A stretch of 8,253 bases of DNA from an uncultured Collinsella sp. (GCA_902468045.1 CABQXG010000047.1:1-8253); one strand, 5' to 3'; positions 1 to 5,794 are shown, numbered from the stretch's first letter. Numbers and translations are program-made. The notes: generated by a model from the sequence alone, not told the origin.

Positions 1-69
1 TGCTTTCCGAGCGAGCCAGGACTGCCCGAGCAGCGAACTAAACGGCCAGACCCGCCCAGGAGGACCCAC
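1..69 (+). other. Upstream leader, possibly the 3' end of a preceding gene
   Basis: Too short to identify. One frame encodes LSERARTARAAN and stops at TAA 39-41. Another stays open and stops at TGA 71-73, which would overlap the thrB start as ATGA. Either could be the end of an upstream gene. In many bacteria that gene would be homoserine dehydrogenase or threonine synthase, but nothing here identifies it. The last bases carry a strong AGGAGG ribosome-binding site (58-63), six bases before the thrB ATG. Confidence 0.3.
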
Positions 70-951
70 ATGATCAAAATCACCGTCCCAGCAACCAGCG
101 CCAACCTAGGCATCGGCTACGACACCCTCGGCATGGCCGTCAGCCTCTACTCGCACTTCACCTTCGAGCGCGCCGACAAGCTCACCATCACGGGCTGCCC
201 CGAGGAGTTCCAAAACGAGAATAACCTGGTCTATGTGAGCTTTGTCGATGCTCTGGCCGCGTGGGGCGAGCCGGCTTTCCCCGTTGCCATCGACATTCAA
301 ACCGACGTGCCCGTCGCCCGCGGCCTGGGTTCCAGCTCCACCTGCGTCGTCGCCGGCATCATGGCGGCCGCCGCGCTGACAGGCCACACCGTCGACCGCG
401 CCGAACTCGTCCGCATCGCCACCGAGGTCGAGGGCCATCCCGATAACGTCGCCCCCGCTATCCTGGGCGGCGCCGTCTGCTCCTTTACGCCGACCGATTC
501 GCTCCCCCAGTGTCTGCGCTACGAGGTGAGCGATCGCTTGCGTTTTATTACCGTGATTCCACCTTACGAGGTGCACACGAGTGAGGCGCGCAAGGTCGTG
601 CCACAGGAGATTCCGCTCTCCACCGCCGTGTGGCAGATGGGCCGCATCGCGGGCATGACGCGCGGCCTGGAGACCGGCGACCTTGACCTGATTGCCGCCG
701 CCAACGACGACCGCATCCAGGAGCCCTATCGCCGCCGCCTCATCCCCGACTACAACGCAGTGCGCGACACCTGCCTTAACGGCGGCGCTAAGACCATCTG
801 GATCAGTGGCTCCGGCTCGACTCTCATGGCCGTGACTGACGACACCATCGTGGCAAAGTTCCTACAGGTCAAGCTGCGTGAGCAGTTCCCTAAGTGTGAC
901 ACGCACATTCTGACGTGCGACACCGAGGGCGCCCAGATCGAATACCTGTAG
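70..951 (+). CDS. thrB: Homoserine kinase (GHMP kinase family)
   Basis: Phosphorylates the hydroxyl of L-homoserine with ATP to give O-phospho-L-homoserine, the step before threonine synthase; cytosolic. All hallmark GHMP motifs are visible. The N-terminal PATSANLGIGYDTLGMA (residues 7-23) is typical of homoserine kinases. The ATP-phosphate loop is PVARGLGSSST (81-91). EGHPDNVAP (121-129) carries the conserved His/Asp/Asn segment, and the C-terminal glycine-rich ISGSGST (245-251) closes the active site. At 293 residues it has the usual family length and looks intact. The ATG at 70 is supported by AGGAGG at 58-63. The next gene on this strand is 780 bases away, beyond a large hairpin, so thrB probably ends its transcript here. 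Upstream partners, if any, lie outside the window. Confidence 0.95.
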   Translation: MIKITVPATSANLGIGYDTLGMAVSLYSHFTFERADKLTITGCPEEFQNENNLVYVSFVDALAAWGEPAFPVAIDIQTDVPVARGLGSSSTCVVAGIMAAAALTGHTVDRAELVRIATEVEGHPDNVAPAILGGAVCSFTPTDSLPQCLRYEVSDRLRFITVIPPYEVHTSEARKVVPQEIPLSTAVWQMGRIAGMTRGLETGDLDLIAAANDDRIQEPYRRRLIPDYNAVRDTCLNGGAKTIWISGSGSTLMAVTDDTIVAKFLQVKLREQFPKCDTHILTCDTEGAQIEYL

Positions 952-974
952 CGCCCTGCCACATTGCTCTCACC

Positions 975-1092
975 GGCCCCCTTGGGGCTTCCCCTGAAAA
1001 CGTCCTCGATCATGAATTGCCCCGTCGTGCGCTTCGCGCGACGGGGCAATTCGATCTGCGGATTGTTTTCAGGGGAAGCCCCAAGGGGGGCC
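975..1092. repeat. Large nested inverted repeat (foldback element) downstream of thrB
   Basis: The outer arms 975-1001 and 1065-1092 are complementary over 27 positions with a single extra C/G in one C-run. They enclose two 12-base non-pairing segments (1002-1013 and 1053-1064) placed symmetrically around a perfect inner hairpin (1014-1052). The element is therefore a 118-base foldback with one symmetrical internal loop. It begins 24 bases after the thrB stop. This is much longer than a simple terminator needs, so it may be a dispersed MITE-like or REP-like element reused as a terminator. No copy number can be judged from this window. Confidence 0.7.
1014..1052. terminator. Probable bidirectional terminator hairpin (inner part of the foldback)
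   Basis: A 17-bp stem (1014-1030 with 1036-1052, one G-T wobble) has a 5-base loop GCTTC. The core GCCCCGTCG/CGACGGGGC is flanked by AATT at both ends. It lies between thrB on the plus strand and the XRE gene on the minus strand, which converge here, so it can serve both. There is no long T-run directly after it on either strand, so termination efficiency is uncertain. Confidence 0.6.
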
Positions 1093-1221
1093 TGCGCAGC
1101 CTCGACAGGATAATCGCATTCACTGATTTAATATTGCGTTCCTTCGGAGTAACGGACAAGAAGCCTTCACGATGTGGAAAGAATGGGGGCAAAGCCCCTG
1201 GCCTCCCCTACGTTAACTTCA

Positions 1222-1274
1222 CTGGCGGCGGCCACAGGGACCTACGCTCTGGAAAGTCGCCGGGCTGATTTTTT
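1222..1274 (+). terminator. Second terminator-like hairpin with T6 tail; possible end of a small RNA
   Basis: CTGGCGGC (1222-1229) can pair with GTCGCCGGG (1256-1264) with one bulge and wobbles. An inner stem is CAGGG (1235-1239) with CTCTG (1247-1251). Six T follow at 1269-1274 after a 4-base spacer. A short GGGGC-AAA-GCCCC hairpin lies upstream at 1186-1198. No convincing coding frame covers 1093-1366, so this part of the gap holds either a second terminator or the 3' end of a structured RNA. I cannot match it to a known RNA family by eye. Confidence 0.35.
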
Positions 1275-1366
1275 AGCTTCTATTTGATAAAGGCGCACTT
1301 ACCAGCATCTCATTCGCCCTATAGCTCTGTTTTAATTTCTAATTGATGATCGATGCGTGGCGTCAT

Positions 1367-1630
1367 CTAATTATCTTCGCTACTCAAAACAGCCCCAAGT
1401 TTACGTACTAGCTTCTCAACAGTAATTCCGAGTGCATCCGCATAGACAAACTGCTCATAAACCCTAAGGCTGCGTTCCCCGGTCTCGACCTTTGAGATGA
1501 ACGACTGAGGTACCCCCAGTTTCTTTGCGAGTTCAACCTGAGTGATACCTTGCTCCCGACGAATCTGGGAAAGGCATTTTCCGCATGTCCTGTTAGCATC
1601 AACGTTCATGCCGTTTACGCTATATTCCAT
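1367..1630 (-). CDS. Small XRE-family helix-turn-helix regulator, HipB-like
   Basis: An 87-residue DNA-binding protein made almost entirely of one XRE/Cro-type domain (about residues 20-76). Its helix-turn-helix stretch, ITQVELAKKLGVPQSFISKVETG (residues 29-51), is given here only to mark the region. It resembles HipB-type antitoxin repressors, but no HipA-like kinase is present, so it is probably an orphan autorepressor or the regulator of its divergent neighbour. The frame opens with TTG at 1645 inside an operator-like palindrome; ATG 1630 is preferred, with ATG 1609 as an alternative. Neither ATG has a clear Shine-Dalgarno sequence. The first lies just after an AT-rich -10-like stretch, so a leaderless transcript is possible. 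A Cys pair (C16, C19) precedes the domain. Confidence 0.8.
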   Translation of the reverse strand: MEYSVNGMNVDANRTCGKCLSQIRREQGITQVELAKKLGVPQSFISKVETGERSLRVYEQFVYADALGITVEKLVRKLGAVLSSEDN

Positions 1631-1631
1631 T

Positions 1632-1660
1632 TTGATATATCCCAAACTGGGATATATTTA
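1632..1660 (+). promoter_or_regulatory. Candidate promoter with a HipB-like operator in its spacer
   Basis: On the plus strand TTGATA (1632-1637), a 17-base spacer and TATTTA (1655-1660) form a good sigma-70-type promoter for the membrane protein gene at 1731. The spacer and edges hold a perfect palindrome with 10-bp arms (1635-1644 and 1648-1657) around AAC. Its core, TATCC-N7-GGATA, is close to the TATCC-N8-GGATA operator known for Escherichia coli HipB. The palindrome also lies 4 bases upstream of the XRE ATG at 1630. One bound repressor could therefore block both divergent genes. Promoter use is inferred. Confidence 0.6.
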
Positions 1661-1730
1661 TGTCGCCAGCCATTCCGCTTATCAAAAATGCCCATTGCAG
1701 ATTCATAGCTAGGAAGGAGCCTCGATAAAC

Positions 1731-2744
1731 ATGAATGACGAGATGAAGGAGCCCGACGAGGAAAAGGCACTCAGTGAGTCCGACGAACGGAAAGCCAGAT
1801 TCAAAGCCGAGCAGTTTTCTGATGGTGCTAGCGACACCCCCTCCTCTGAAATTCCGCCATCAAACGAAGATGACGGCGCACGCAAAAATGAAGAAAACGA
1901 CTCACTTCTAACGCGGGCCATTCATAAATTAGGCAATAAAAAACGAGCGGCAATCGCAGCTGCCGTGGCAGTTGTCATCATTTTCTGTTTGCCCATGATG
2001 TTTCCTCAGTTGTTTTGCACTCACAAGCTATGGGCCAATGCAACCTGTACAAGCCCTCGCACATGTAAAAGTTGCGGCAAAACCGAGGGGGAACCGCTTG
2101 GACACGAATGGGAAGAAGCAACGTGCACGGTTCCGAAGACCTGTCAACGCTGCGGTAAAACCGAGGGGGAACCCCTTGGGCATCAACCGGGCTCGTGGAC
2201 TACCGAAGTTGACTACGTGGACGCCACCTCAAAGGAAATACGAGAATGCGAAAAATGCGGAGAGGTCGTTGACACCCGCAACGAGAAGGAAATCACATCT
2301 TTTCTTGGCGACGGAAAGTTTTCAATTTCCCCAAAAGGCTTTATTGATCGACTTAACGAGGAATTCTCCGATATCCCCAATTGCAGCAGCATGAATGCGG
2401 ATTACGAACTAGACGATAGCGGCATGGGGCTCGAACTTCAGATCAAAAACGGTTCAAAGATTGCCGGTATTGGAGGCTTCTTTTCGGACTCGAGTAACCC
2501 GGTGCTACTCAGCTATCTTGGATCCGAAAACTGCTTCAAAAACATAGTCATGTACTTCGAAAACTCCGACTATGCCGCGGCGACAGCATTGGCAACTATA
2601 CAAGCAATCGATCCAACACTTTCGTTTTCAGACGCCAAGGAAGTTGGTGCTGCCTGCGTAGATACGCCAACTGTCAAAAATGGAATTACGTATGCAATCG
2701 TAGCTTCGAATGGAGAGTACTGGCTAAGCGCTCGAATTGAATAA
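1731..2744 (+). CDS. Single-pass membrane protein with tandem Cys-rich (zinc-ribbon-like) repeats
   Basis: Function unknown. The 337 residues divide into an acidic, probably disordered cytoplasmic N-terminus (1-62), a positive KKR patch (70-72), one membrane helix (about 73-95, Ala/Val/Ile-rich), two tandem 26-residue Cys-rich units (104-129 and 130-155), and a C-terminal domain (about 185-337) that I do not recognise. The repeat units share ATCT-x-P-x-TC-x2-CGKTEGEPLGH. A degenerate C-x2-C (173-176) follows. Positive-inside charge predicts the Cys units and C-terminal domain outside the cell. Similar TEGEPLGH-type units occur in surface proteins of gut Firmicutes and Actinobacteria, from general knowledge. 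The ATG has AGGAAGGAG at 1711-1719. The gene is less GC-rich than the flanking core genes and sits opposite an XRE regulator that probably controls it. Confidence 0.75.
   Translation: MNDEMKEPDEEKALSESDERKARFKAEQFSDGASDTPSSEIPPSNEDDGARKNEENDSLLTRAIHKLGNKKRAAIAAAVAVVIIFCLPMMFPQLFCTHKLWANATCTSPRTCKSCGKTEGEPLGHEWEEATCTVPKTCQRCGKTEGEPLGHQPGSWTTEVDYVDATSKEIRECEKCGEVVDTRNEKEITSFLGDGKFSISPKGFIDRLNEEFSDIPNCSSMNADYELDDSGMGLELQIKNGSKIAGIGGFFSDSSNPVLLSYLGSENCFKNIVMYFENSDYAAATALATIQAIDPTLSFSDAKEVGAACVDTPTVKNGITYAIVASNGEYWLSARIE
2040..2195 (+). repeat. Two tandem 78-base coding repeats (Cys-rich units)
   Basis: Bases 2040-2117 and 2118-2195 encode two aligned 26-residue units. Each has cysteines at unit positions 3, 9 and 12 and the tail CGKTEGEPLGH. 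Identity is highest in the tail, where both copies share the same DNA over AAAACCGAGGGGGAACC. This suggests a fairly recent duplication, or conversion, of that part. Confidence 0.75.
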
Positions 2745-2826
2745 TTTTCTTTGATTACTAAATTCAGACGCCTCTTGCTCGCGATATATTAAAACTCAAC
2801 CCCTGGCAGCATCGTCAATCGAAAAC

Positions 2827-2858
2827 TGCCCCGCCGAGCACTTTAGCTTGGCGGGGCA
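2827..2858. terminator. Shared terminator between convergent genes
   Basis: A 13-bp stem (2827-2839 with 2846-2858, one G-T pair) has a 6-base loop ACTTTA and a core of GCCCCGCC/GGCGGGGC. On the minus strand it is followed by GTTTTC, and on the plus strand by an AT-rich stretch. It lies 82 bases after the membrane protein gene and 123 bases after the antitoxin-like gene, so it can end both transcripts. The rest of 2745-2981 shows no gene. Confidence 0.7.
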
Positions 2859-2981
2859 ATTCAATATGAAAGCGGATTTAAATATCAACAAGGCCTGCAC
2901 GCTCCAACGAGACAGCCGGCTTCGCTGCTCAAATTGCCCTTGGTGAACCACAAGTTGAGCAATCAGTGGCCAGAATCCCCT

Positions 2982-3680
2982 TTAGGCGGCGCTTGTTTCT
3001 TCGTATTCGAAGACTGGTTCTAGGAGGTCTTCGATGTTGCAGTGGAGGGCTTTTGCTATGGCTCTTACGCTTGTTACCGAAGCTTCGTTGATGTTTCTCT
3101 GGCGCTGCTCGTACATTTGGATTGAGCGGAGTGACACACCCGATTCGTATGCTAGGTCTTGTTGGGTTTTCTTAAGCTTCTTTCTTGCCAACGCAAGTTT
3201 TGTTTGCCTGGACACTTTCTTCGCCATATCACAAACAAGACTCGCCACGCGTTCCTCCGAGGCTTCGTGCCAGGGGTAGTACAGACTGCGTAGCACATCA
3301 AATGGAACGACATGCAGCAAATCTTCGAAAGACTCTCCTAATCGCCACTGCAGATATGCCAATATCCAGCCTGTCCAATATTCCGGTGTCTTTTCGAATC
3401 GGTAGGTTCGATTTGGCATCGGCCTTGATTGATAGCCCGACCTTTCAGCGATAAGCGCGAACAGCTCAACGCCCGATTTTCCCGACACTACCCATGCGTT
3501 GCCGCGTTCGAACTCGCGAGCTACGCCGCTCAGGCAAAAGAGTTCCGCAACTTCCGATCCTTCTGCTCCATAATCGTTAACGGCATAGTCAAAGCAGTCG
3601 CCGAGGTTGTTCATTGCATCCTCGAGGTAGTAGACGGGATATGTCCTACTCGGCCCACGATCTGTTAACTCTTGGATCAT
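2982..3680 (-). CDS. HTH protein, probable antitoxin/autorepressor partner of the DUF3990 protein
   Basis: 232 residues in two parts. The N-terminal region (about 19-145) contains DAMNNLGDCFDYAVNDYG (21-38), SGVAREFERGN (51-61), VSGKSGVEL (65-73) and TPEYWTGW-x3-Y-x-QW (98-112). I recall this pattern from proteins paired with DUF3990 genes in gut bacteria. The C-terminal region (161-220) is an XRE helix-turn-helix with recognition segment SGVSLRSIQMYEQ (180-192). By context it would neutralise the upstream ART-like protein through the N-terminal part and repress the operon through the HTH. The gene overlaps the upstream gene by 35 bases from ATG 3680, with GGGAGGG about 10 bases upstream. ATG 3614, with GAGG at 3620-3623, would remove the overlap and keep the conserved region. 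Antitoxin activity is inferred. Confidence 0.75.
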   Translation of the reverse strand: MIQELTDRGPSRTYPVYYLEDAMNNLGDCFDYAVNDYGAEGSEVAELFCLSGVAREFERGNAWVVSGKSGVELFALIAERSGYQSRPMPNRTYRFEKTPEYWTGWILAYLQWRLGESFEDLLHVVPFDVLRSLYYPWHEASEERVASLVCDMAKKVSRQTKLALARKKLKKTQQDLAYESGVSLRSIQMYEQRQRNINEASVTSVRAIAKALHCNIEDLLEPVFEYEETSAA

Positions 3681-4329
3681 TTAAATCAACCCTCCCTGCC
3701 ATTAAATCCCTAATGTCGATACCTTCGGAATCGAACCCATTGACCGTATCCAAATATTTGCGTCGAGCATTCTGCTCTCGCTCAAAACGCTTGGGATAAT
3801 ACTCAGGCCCCGAAGCCTGCTTCCATTCGCGGAACCTAATCGCCGAGAACGCACGCTCACTCATAAGCGCATATTGAATGCCCAAATCCCCCAAAAACAT
3901 AATGCGCTGCAATTGCCTGAGCGAAATCATGCCGTTGACAAACTGTCTTGCAAACGAGAAATAGGAATCGTCTGCACGATAGCCTCGAATAACGTCATAA
4001 GGAGATGTATCAATTAAACAGTTATCAAGTAGATAGCGAAGCCCCTCGCGTGCTACTGGCGTCGAAACATTGAACTCTCTGTTGTTCGCCAGAATTGCAA
4101 GCCAATTGAGGATTGAAAACTCCCCAGACTCCAAATCCAAGACCGAAAGGCCATCTAAATCAAGCTCATATCGATTGGCAACGCCATCAGACTCGGTCCG
4201 GCATGCCCATTCCATCGCCATTTCCTCATGTGGCGTGCAATAAAACCCGCGCCCATAGTCATTGAATTGTCTGCATTTATCCAACGACGGACGTTCGACA
4301 ACAACCTCCGACCCGTGCCAAAGCTCCAT
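3646..4329 (-). CDS. DUF3990-type ADP-ribosyltransferase-like protein, probable toxin
   Basis: 227 residues. Features of the DUF3990 family (ADP-ribosyltransferase-like fold) are visible. The N-terminal LWHGS has H5 in a context like the PARP LWHGS motif. GRGFYCTP has Y30, matching the second position of an H-Y-[EDQ] triad. YDVIRGYRADDSYF (111-124) is characteristic of the family. GIQYALMSERAFSAIRF (150-166) has Q152 in the probable third position. Such enzymes would use NAD+ to modify a protein or nucleic acid; the target cannot be read from the sequence. The frame opens with a TTG at 4341, but ATG 4329 is preceded by GGAGGT (4334-4339) and is preferred. It is the first gene of an operon with the overlapping HTH gene. 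The C-terminal 60 residues are charged and unassigned. Toxicity is inferred. Confidence 0.75.
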   Translation of the reverse strand: MELWHGSEVVVERPSLDKCRQFNDYGRGFYCTPHEEMAMEWACRTESDGVANRYELDLDGLSVLDLESGEFSILNWLAILANNREFNVSTPVAREGLRYLLDNCLIDTSPYDVIRGYRADDSYFSFARQFVNGMISLRQLQRIMFLGDLGIQYALMSERAFSAIRFREWKQASGPEYYPKRFEREQNARRKYLDTVNGFDSEGIDIRDLMAGRVDLNDPRVNRSWAE

Positions 4330-4339
4330 ATCGACCTCC

Positions 4340-4392
4340 AAAAAAATATCACCTCAGTGATAGTTTACCAATAACTATCACTGAGGTGATAT
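4340..4392 (-). terminator. Intrinsic terminator of engB (20-bp stem plus T7)
   Basis: The arms 4346-4365 and 4373-4392 are perfectly complementary over 20 bp with a 7-base loop. On the minus strand the second arm runs directly into seven T (4346-4340). This is a complete Rho-independent terminator 32 bases after the engB stop. The stem is only about 40 percent GC, unusual for this genome's terminators. No T-run follows on the plus strand, so it works in one direction. It overlaps the operator of the next operon. Confidence 0.7.
4346..4391 (-). promoter_or_regulatory. Twin dyad operator and candidate promoter of the DUF3990/HTH operon
   Basis: Two copies of a dyad, TATCACCTCAGTGATA (4347-4362) and its inverted copy (4376-4391), each read TATCAC-N4-GTGATA. 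Their centres are 29 bp apart, close to three helical turns, which suits cooperative binding of an HTH dimer. Possible promoter elements on the minus strand inside the repeat are TTGGTA (4371-4366), N17, TATTTT (4348-4343), or an extended -10 TGA-TAGTTA (4380-4372). The latter would leave a leader of about 36 bases containing the GGAGGT. The placement suggests autoregulation by the HTH protein. Confidence 0.55.
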
Positions 4393-4423
4393 AGATGAGA
4401 GCTTTTGAGGGGTTGCAGCCCGA

Positions 4424-5014
4424 TTAGAGGCAAGCCTCAGCGATGCGCTTTTTGAGTTCGTCGATGCCGGTGCCGGTTTGGGAGCTTGTGATGATTACGT
4501 TCTCGGCCGGGACGTTGAGCTGCTTTTTGATAGCTGCTGCCTGGCGAGCCTGCTGGGTGCGGCTGAGCTTGTCAGCCTTGGTGAGGCAGACGATAAAGTT
4601 GAACTCGTTGCCCTGCAGGTAGTCGATCATGTCATGGTCGAGCTTGCTCGGGTCGTGGCGAATGTCCACCAGCGATACAACCAGGTTAAAGCTGCGCTCG
4701 GAGTCGAAGAAGTCGCCGATGAGCTCGGCCCAACGGTCGCGCTCGGCCTTGGAACGACGGGCGAAACCATAGCCCGGCAGGTCGACGAAGTGCACGTCGT
4801 CAGCCTCAAAGAAGTTGATGTTGCTCGTCTTGCCCGGCGTGCTCGAAACCTTGACCAGGTTTTTGCGGCCAAAAAGCTTGTTCATGATCGACGACTTGCC
4901 CACGTTGGAGCGGCCGACGAAGCTCACCTCGGGGCAGGTGGACTCGGGAATCTGCGAAACCTTGCCATAGCTGGCAACGAACTTGGCAAGCTGGTAGTTA
5001 ATGGAATCGGCCAT
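4424..5014 (-). CDS. engB: Ribosome-assembly GTPase EngB/YsxC/YihA
   Basis: A 196-residue TRAFAC-class GTPase that binds GTP and takes part in large ribosomal subunit assembly; cytosolic, and essential in several bacteria. All G motifs are present: G1 GRSNVGKSS (34-42), G2 Thr in TPGKT (59-63), G3 DLPGYG (78-83), G4 TKAD (145-148) and G5 TSSQTG (176-181). FVGRSNVGKSS and FVDLPGYGFA are typical of this subfamily, and the length is standard. A GTG at 5020 opens the frame, but it lies inside the AAGGAG ribosome-binding site. ATG 5014, five bases after it, is the likely start. It follows the nucleosidase gene by 39 bases on the same strand, so the two are probably co-transcribed, and a strong terminator follows. 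Confidence 0.95.
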   Translation of the reverse strand: MADSINYQLAKFVASYGKVSQIPESTCPEVSFVGRSNVGKSSIMNKLFGRKNLVKVSSTPGKTSNINFFEADDVHFVDLPGYGFARRSKAERDRWAELIGDFFDSERSFNLVVSLVDIRHDPSKLDHDMIDYLQGNEFNFIVCLTKADKLSRTQQARQAAAIKKQLNVPAENVIITSSQTGTGIDELKKRIAEACL

Positions 5015-5053
5015 GGACACTCCTTGGTCGTAGGTTCTTACAAAACGGGCGTG

Positions 5054-5794
5054 CTATTGCGCGGCGGCGATACGACGAACGATGTCAAGCGTGATGCCGC
5101 TCGCGGTACGGGCGTACTCATCCAGATCGAACTCGCGCTCGCAAAACGCGTCATATGCCTCGTCACAATTATCGCTGATAGCGCGCAGCACCAGGCAATC
5201 GACACCATTCTTGGCCGCGATGTGCGCAATTGCCGCGCCCTCCATCTCGACGCAATCGGCATGCGTGGCCTCAATCGCAGCGTTACGCATGGCGTCACCC
5301 GCAACAAAGCGGTCACCCGTGGCGATAGTGCCACACAGGAACTGCTTGGGGTCCTTCTTCGCAGAAGTCTCATCCGCCGAGGCATCCACAAATCCATGCT
5401 CGGCAAGCACGGCGGCGGCAACATCAGCCAACGCCGGCGTCGAGACAAACTCCTCGAGCCCCGGCGCGGACTCGGCGATGAGTGCCGTATCGGTATCCAG
5501 ATAGCGCAGGCACTTGCCTATAACCACGTCGTTAATATGCAGTTTAGGGTTTAGGCCTCCCGCGATACCTGAAAACACAACGGCCTGCGGGGCGTATTTG
5601 CTGATGAGATGCTGCGTTGCGGCAGCGGCGTTCACGGTACCCATGCCAGCGGTCGTGGCGACCACCGTCAGACCGTCAAGCTCGCCGCTCACAACGGTCA
5701 AGCCCGCCTCCTGCGCCTCATGTGCGCCACTCAGCTCTTCTTTAATCTGCGCAACCTCTTTTTCGAGTGCGCCTATGTTCGCGATGGTTGCCAT
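5054..5794 (-). CDS. mtnN: 5'-methylthioadenosine/S-adenosylhomocysteine nucleosidase
   Basis: Cleaves the glycosidic bond of methylthioadenosine, S-adenosylhomocysteine and 5'-deoxyadenosine, releasing adenine. It clears by-products of SAM use, including 5'-deoxyadenosine from radical SAM enzymes such as PflA nearby. Motifs of the PNP/UDP phosphorylase-like family are intact. IGALEKEV holds the likely acid/base Glu13. FSGIAGGL (74-81), ATGDRFV (158-164), VEMEG (182-186, ribose-binding Glu185) and RAISD (204-208, catalytic Asp208) follow. At 246 residues it is slightly longer than the about 230 usual, with an acidic/Ala insert near 130-150. A TTG at 5806 opens the frame; ATG 5794 with a GGGGGA just upstream is preferred and starts the conserved sequence. 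The same strand continues into engB after 39 bases. Confidence 0.92.
   Translation of the reverse strand: MATIANIGALEKEVAQIKEELSGAHEAQEAGLTVVSGELDGLTVVATTAGMGTVNAAAATQHLISKYAPQAVVFSGIAGGLNPKLHINDVVIGKCLRYLDTDTALIAESAPGLEEFVSTPALADVAAAVLAEHGFVDASADETSAKKDPKQFLCGTIATGDRFVAGDAMRNAAIEATHADCVEMEGAAIAHIAAKNGVDCLVLRAISDNCDEAYDAFCEREFDLDEYARTASGITLDIVRRIAAAQ

Noticed and set aside
1251..1266. GGAAAGTCGCCGGGCT resembling the GGAAAGTCCGGGCT signature of RNase P RNA
   Set aside because: Only this short stretch matches, the order and other conserved RNase P segments are missing, and T6 follows at once.
750..1268. Small frames through the foldback encoding RGSPKG-type peptides on both strands
   Set aside because: They are translations of the inverted repeat arms, lack ribosome-binding sites and overlap the thrB end; not credible genes.
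1367..2744. A HipAB-type toxin-antitoxin pair
   Set aside because: The regulator and operator look HipB-like, but the neighbour is a membrane protein with no kinase motifs, so no HipA is present.
2863..2981. Possible small gene or extra hairpin in the rest of the convergent gap
   Set aside because: Only a weak ATTGC/GCAAT pairing and no start with a ribosome-binding site were found.
4478..5554. Long plus-strand open frame (358 residues) opposite engB and mtnN
   Set aside because: Antisense to two conserved enzymes and crosses their boundary; composition-driven shadow frame.
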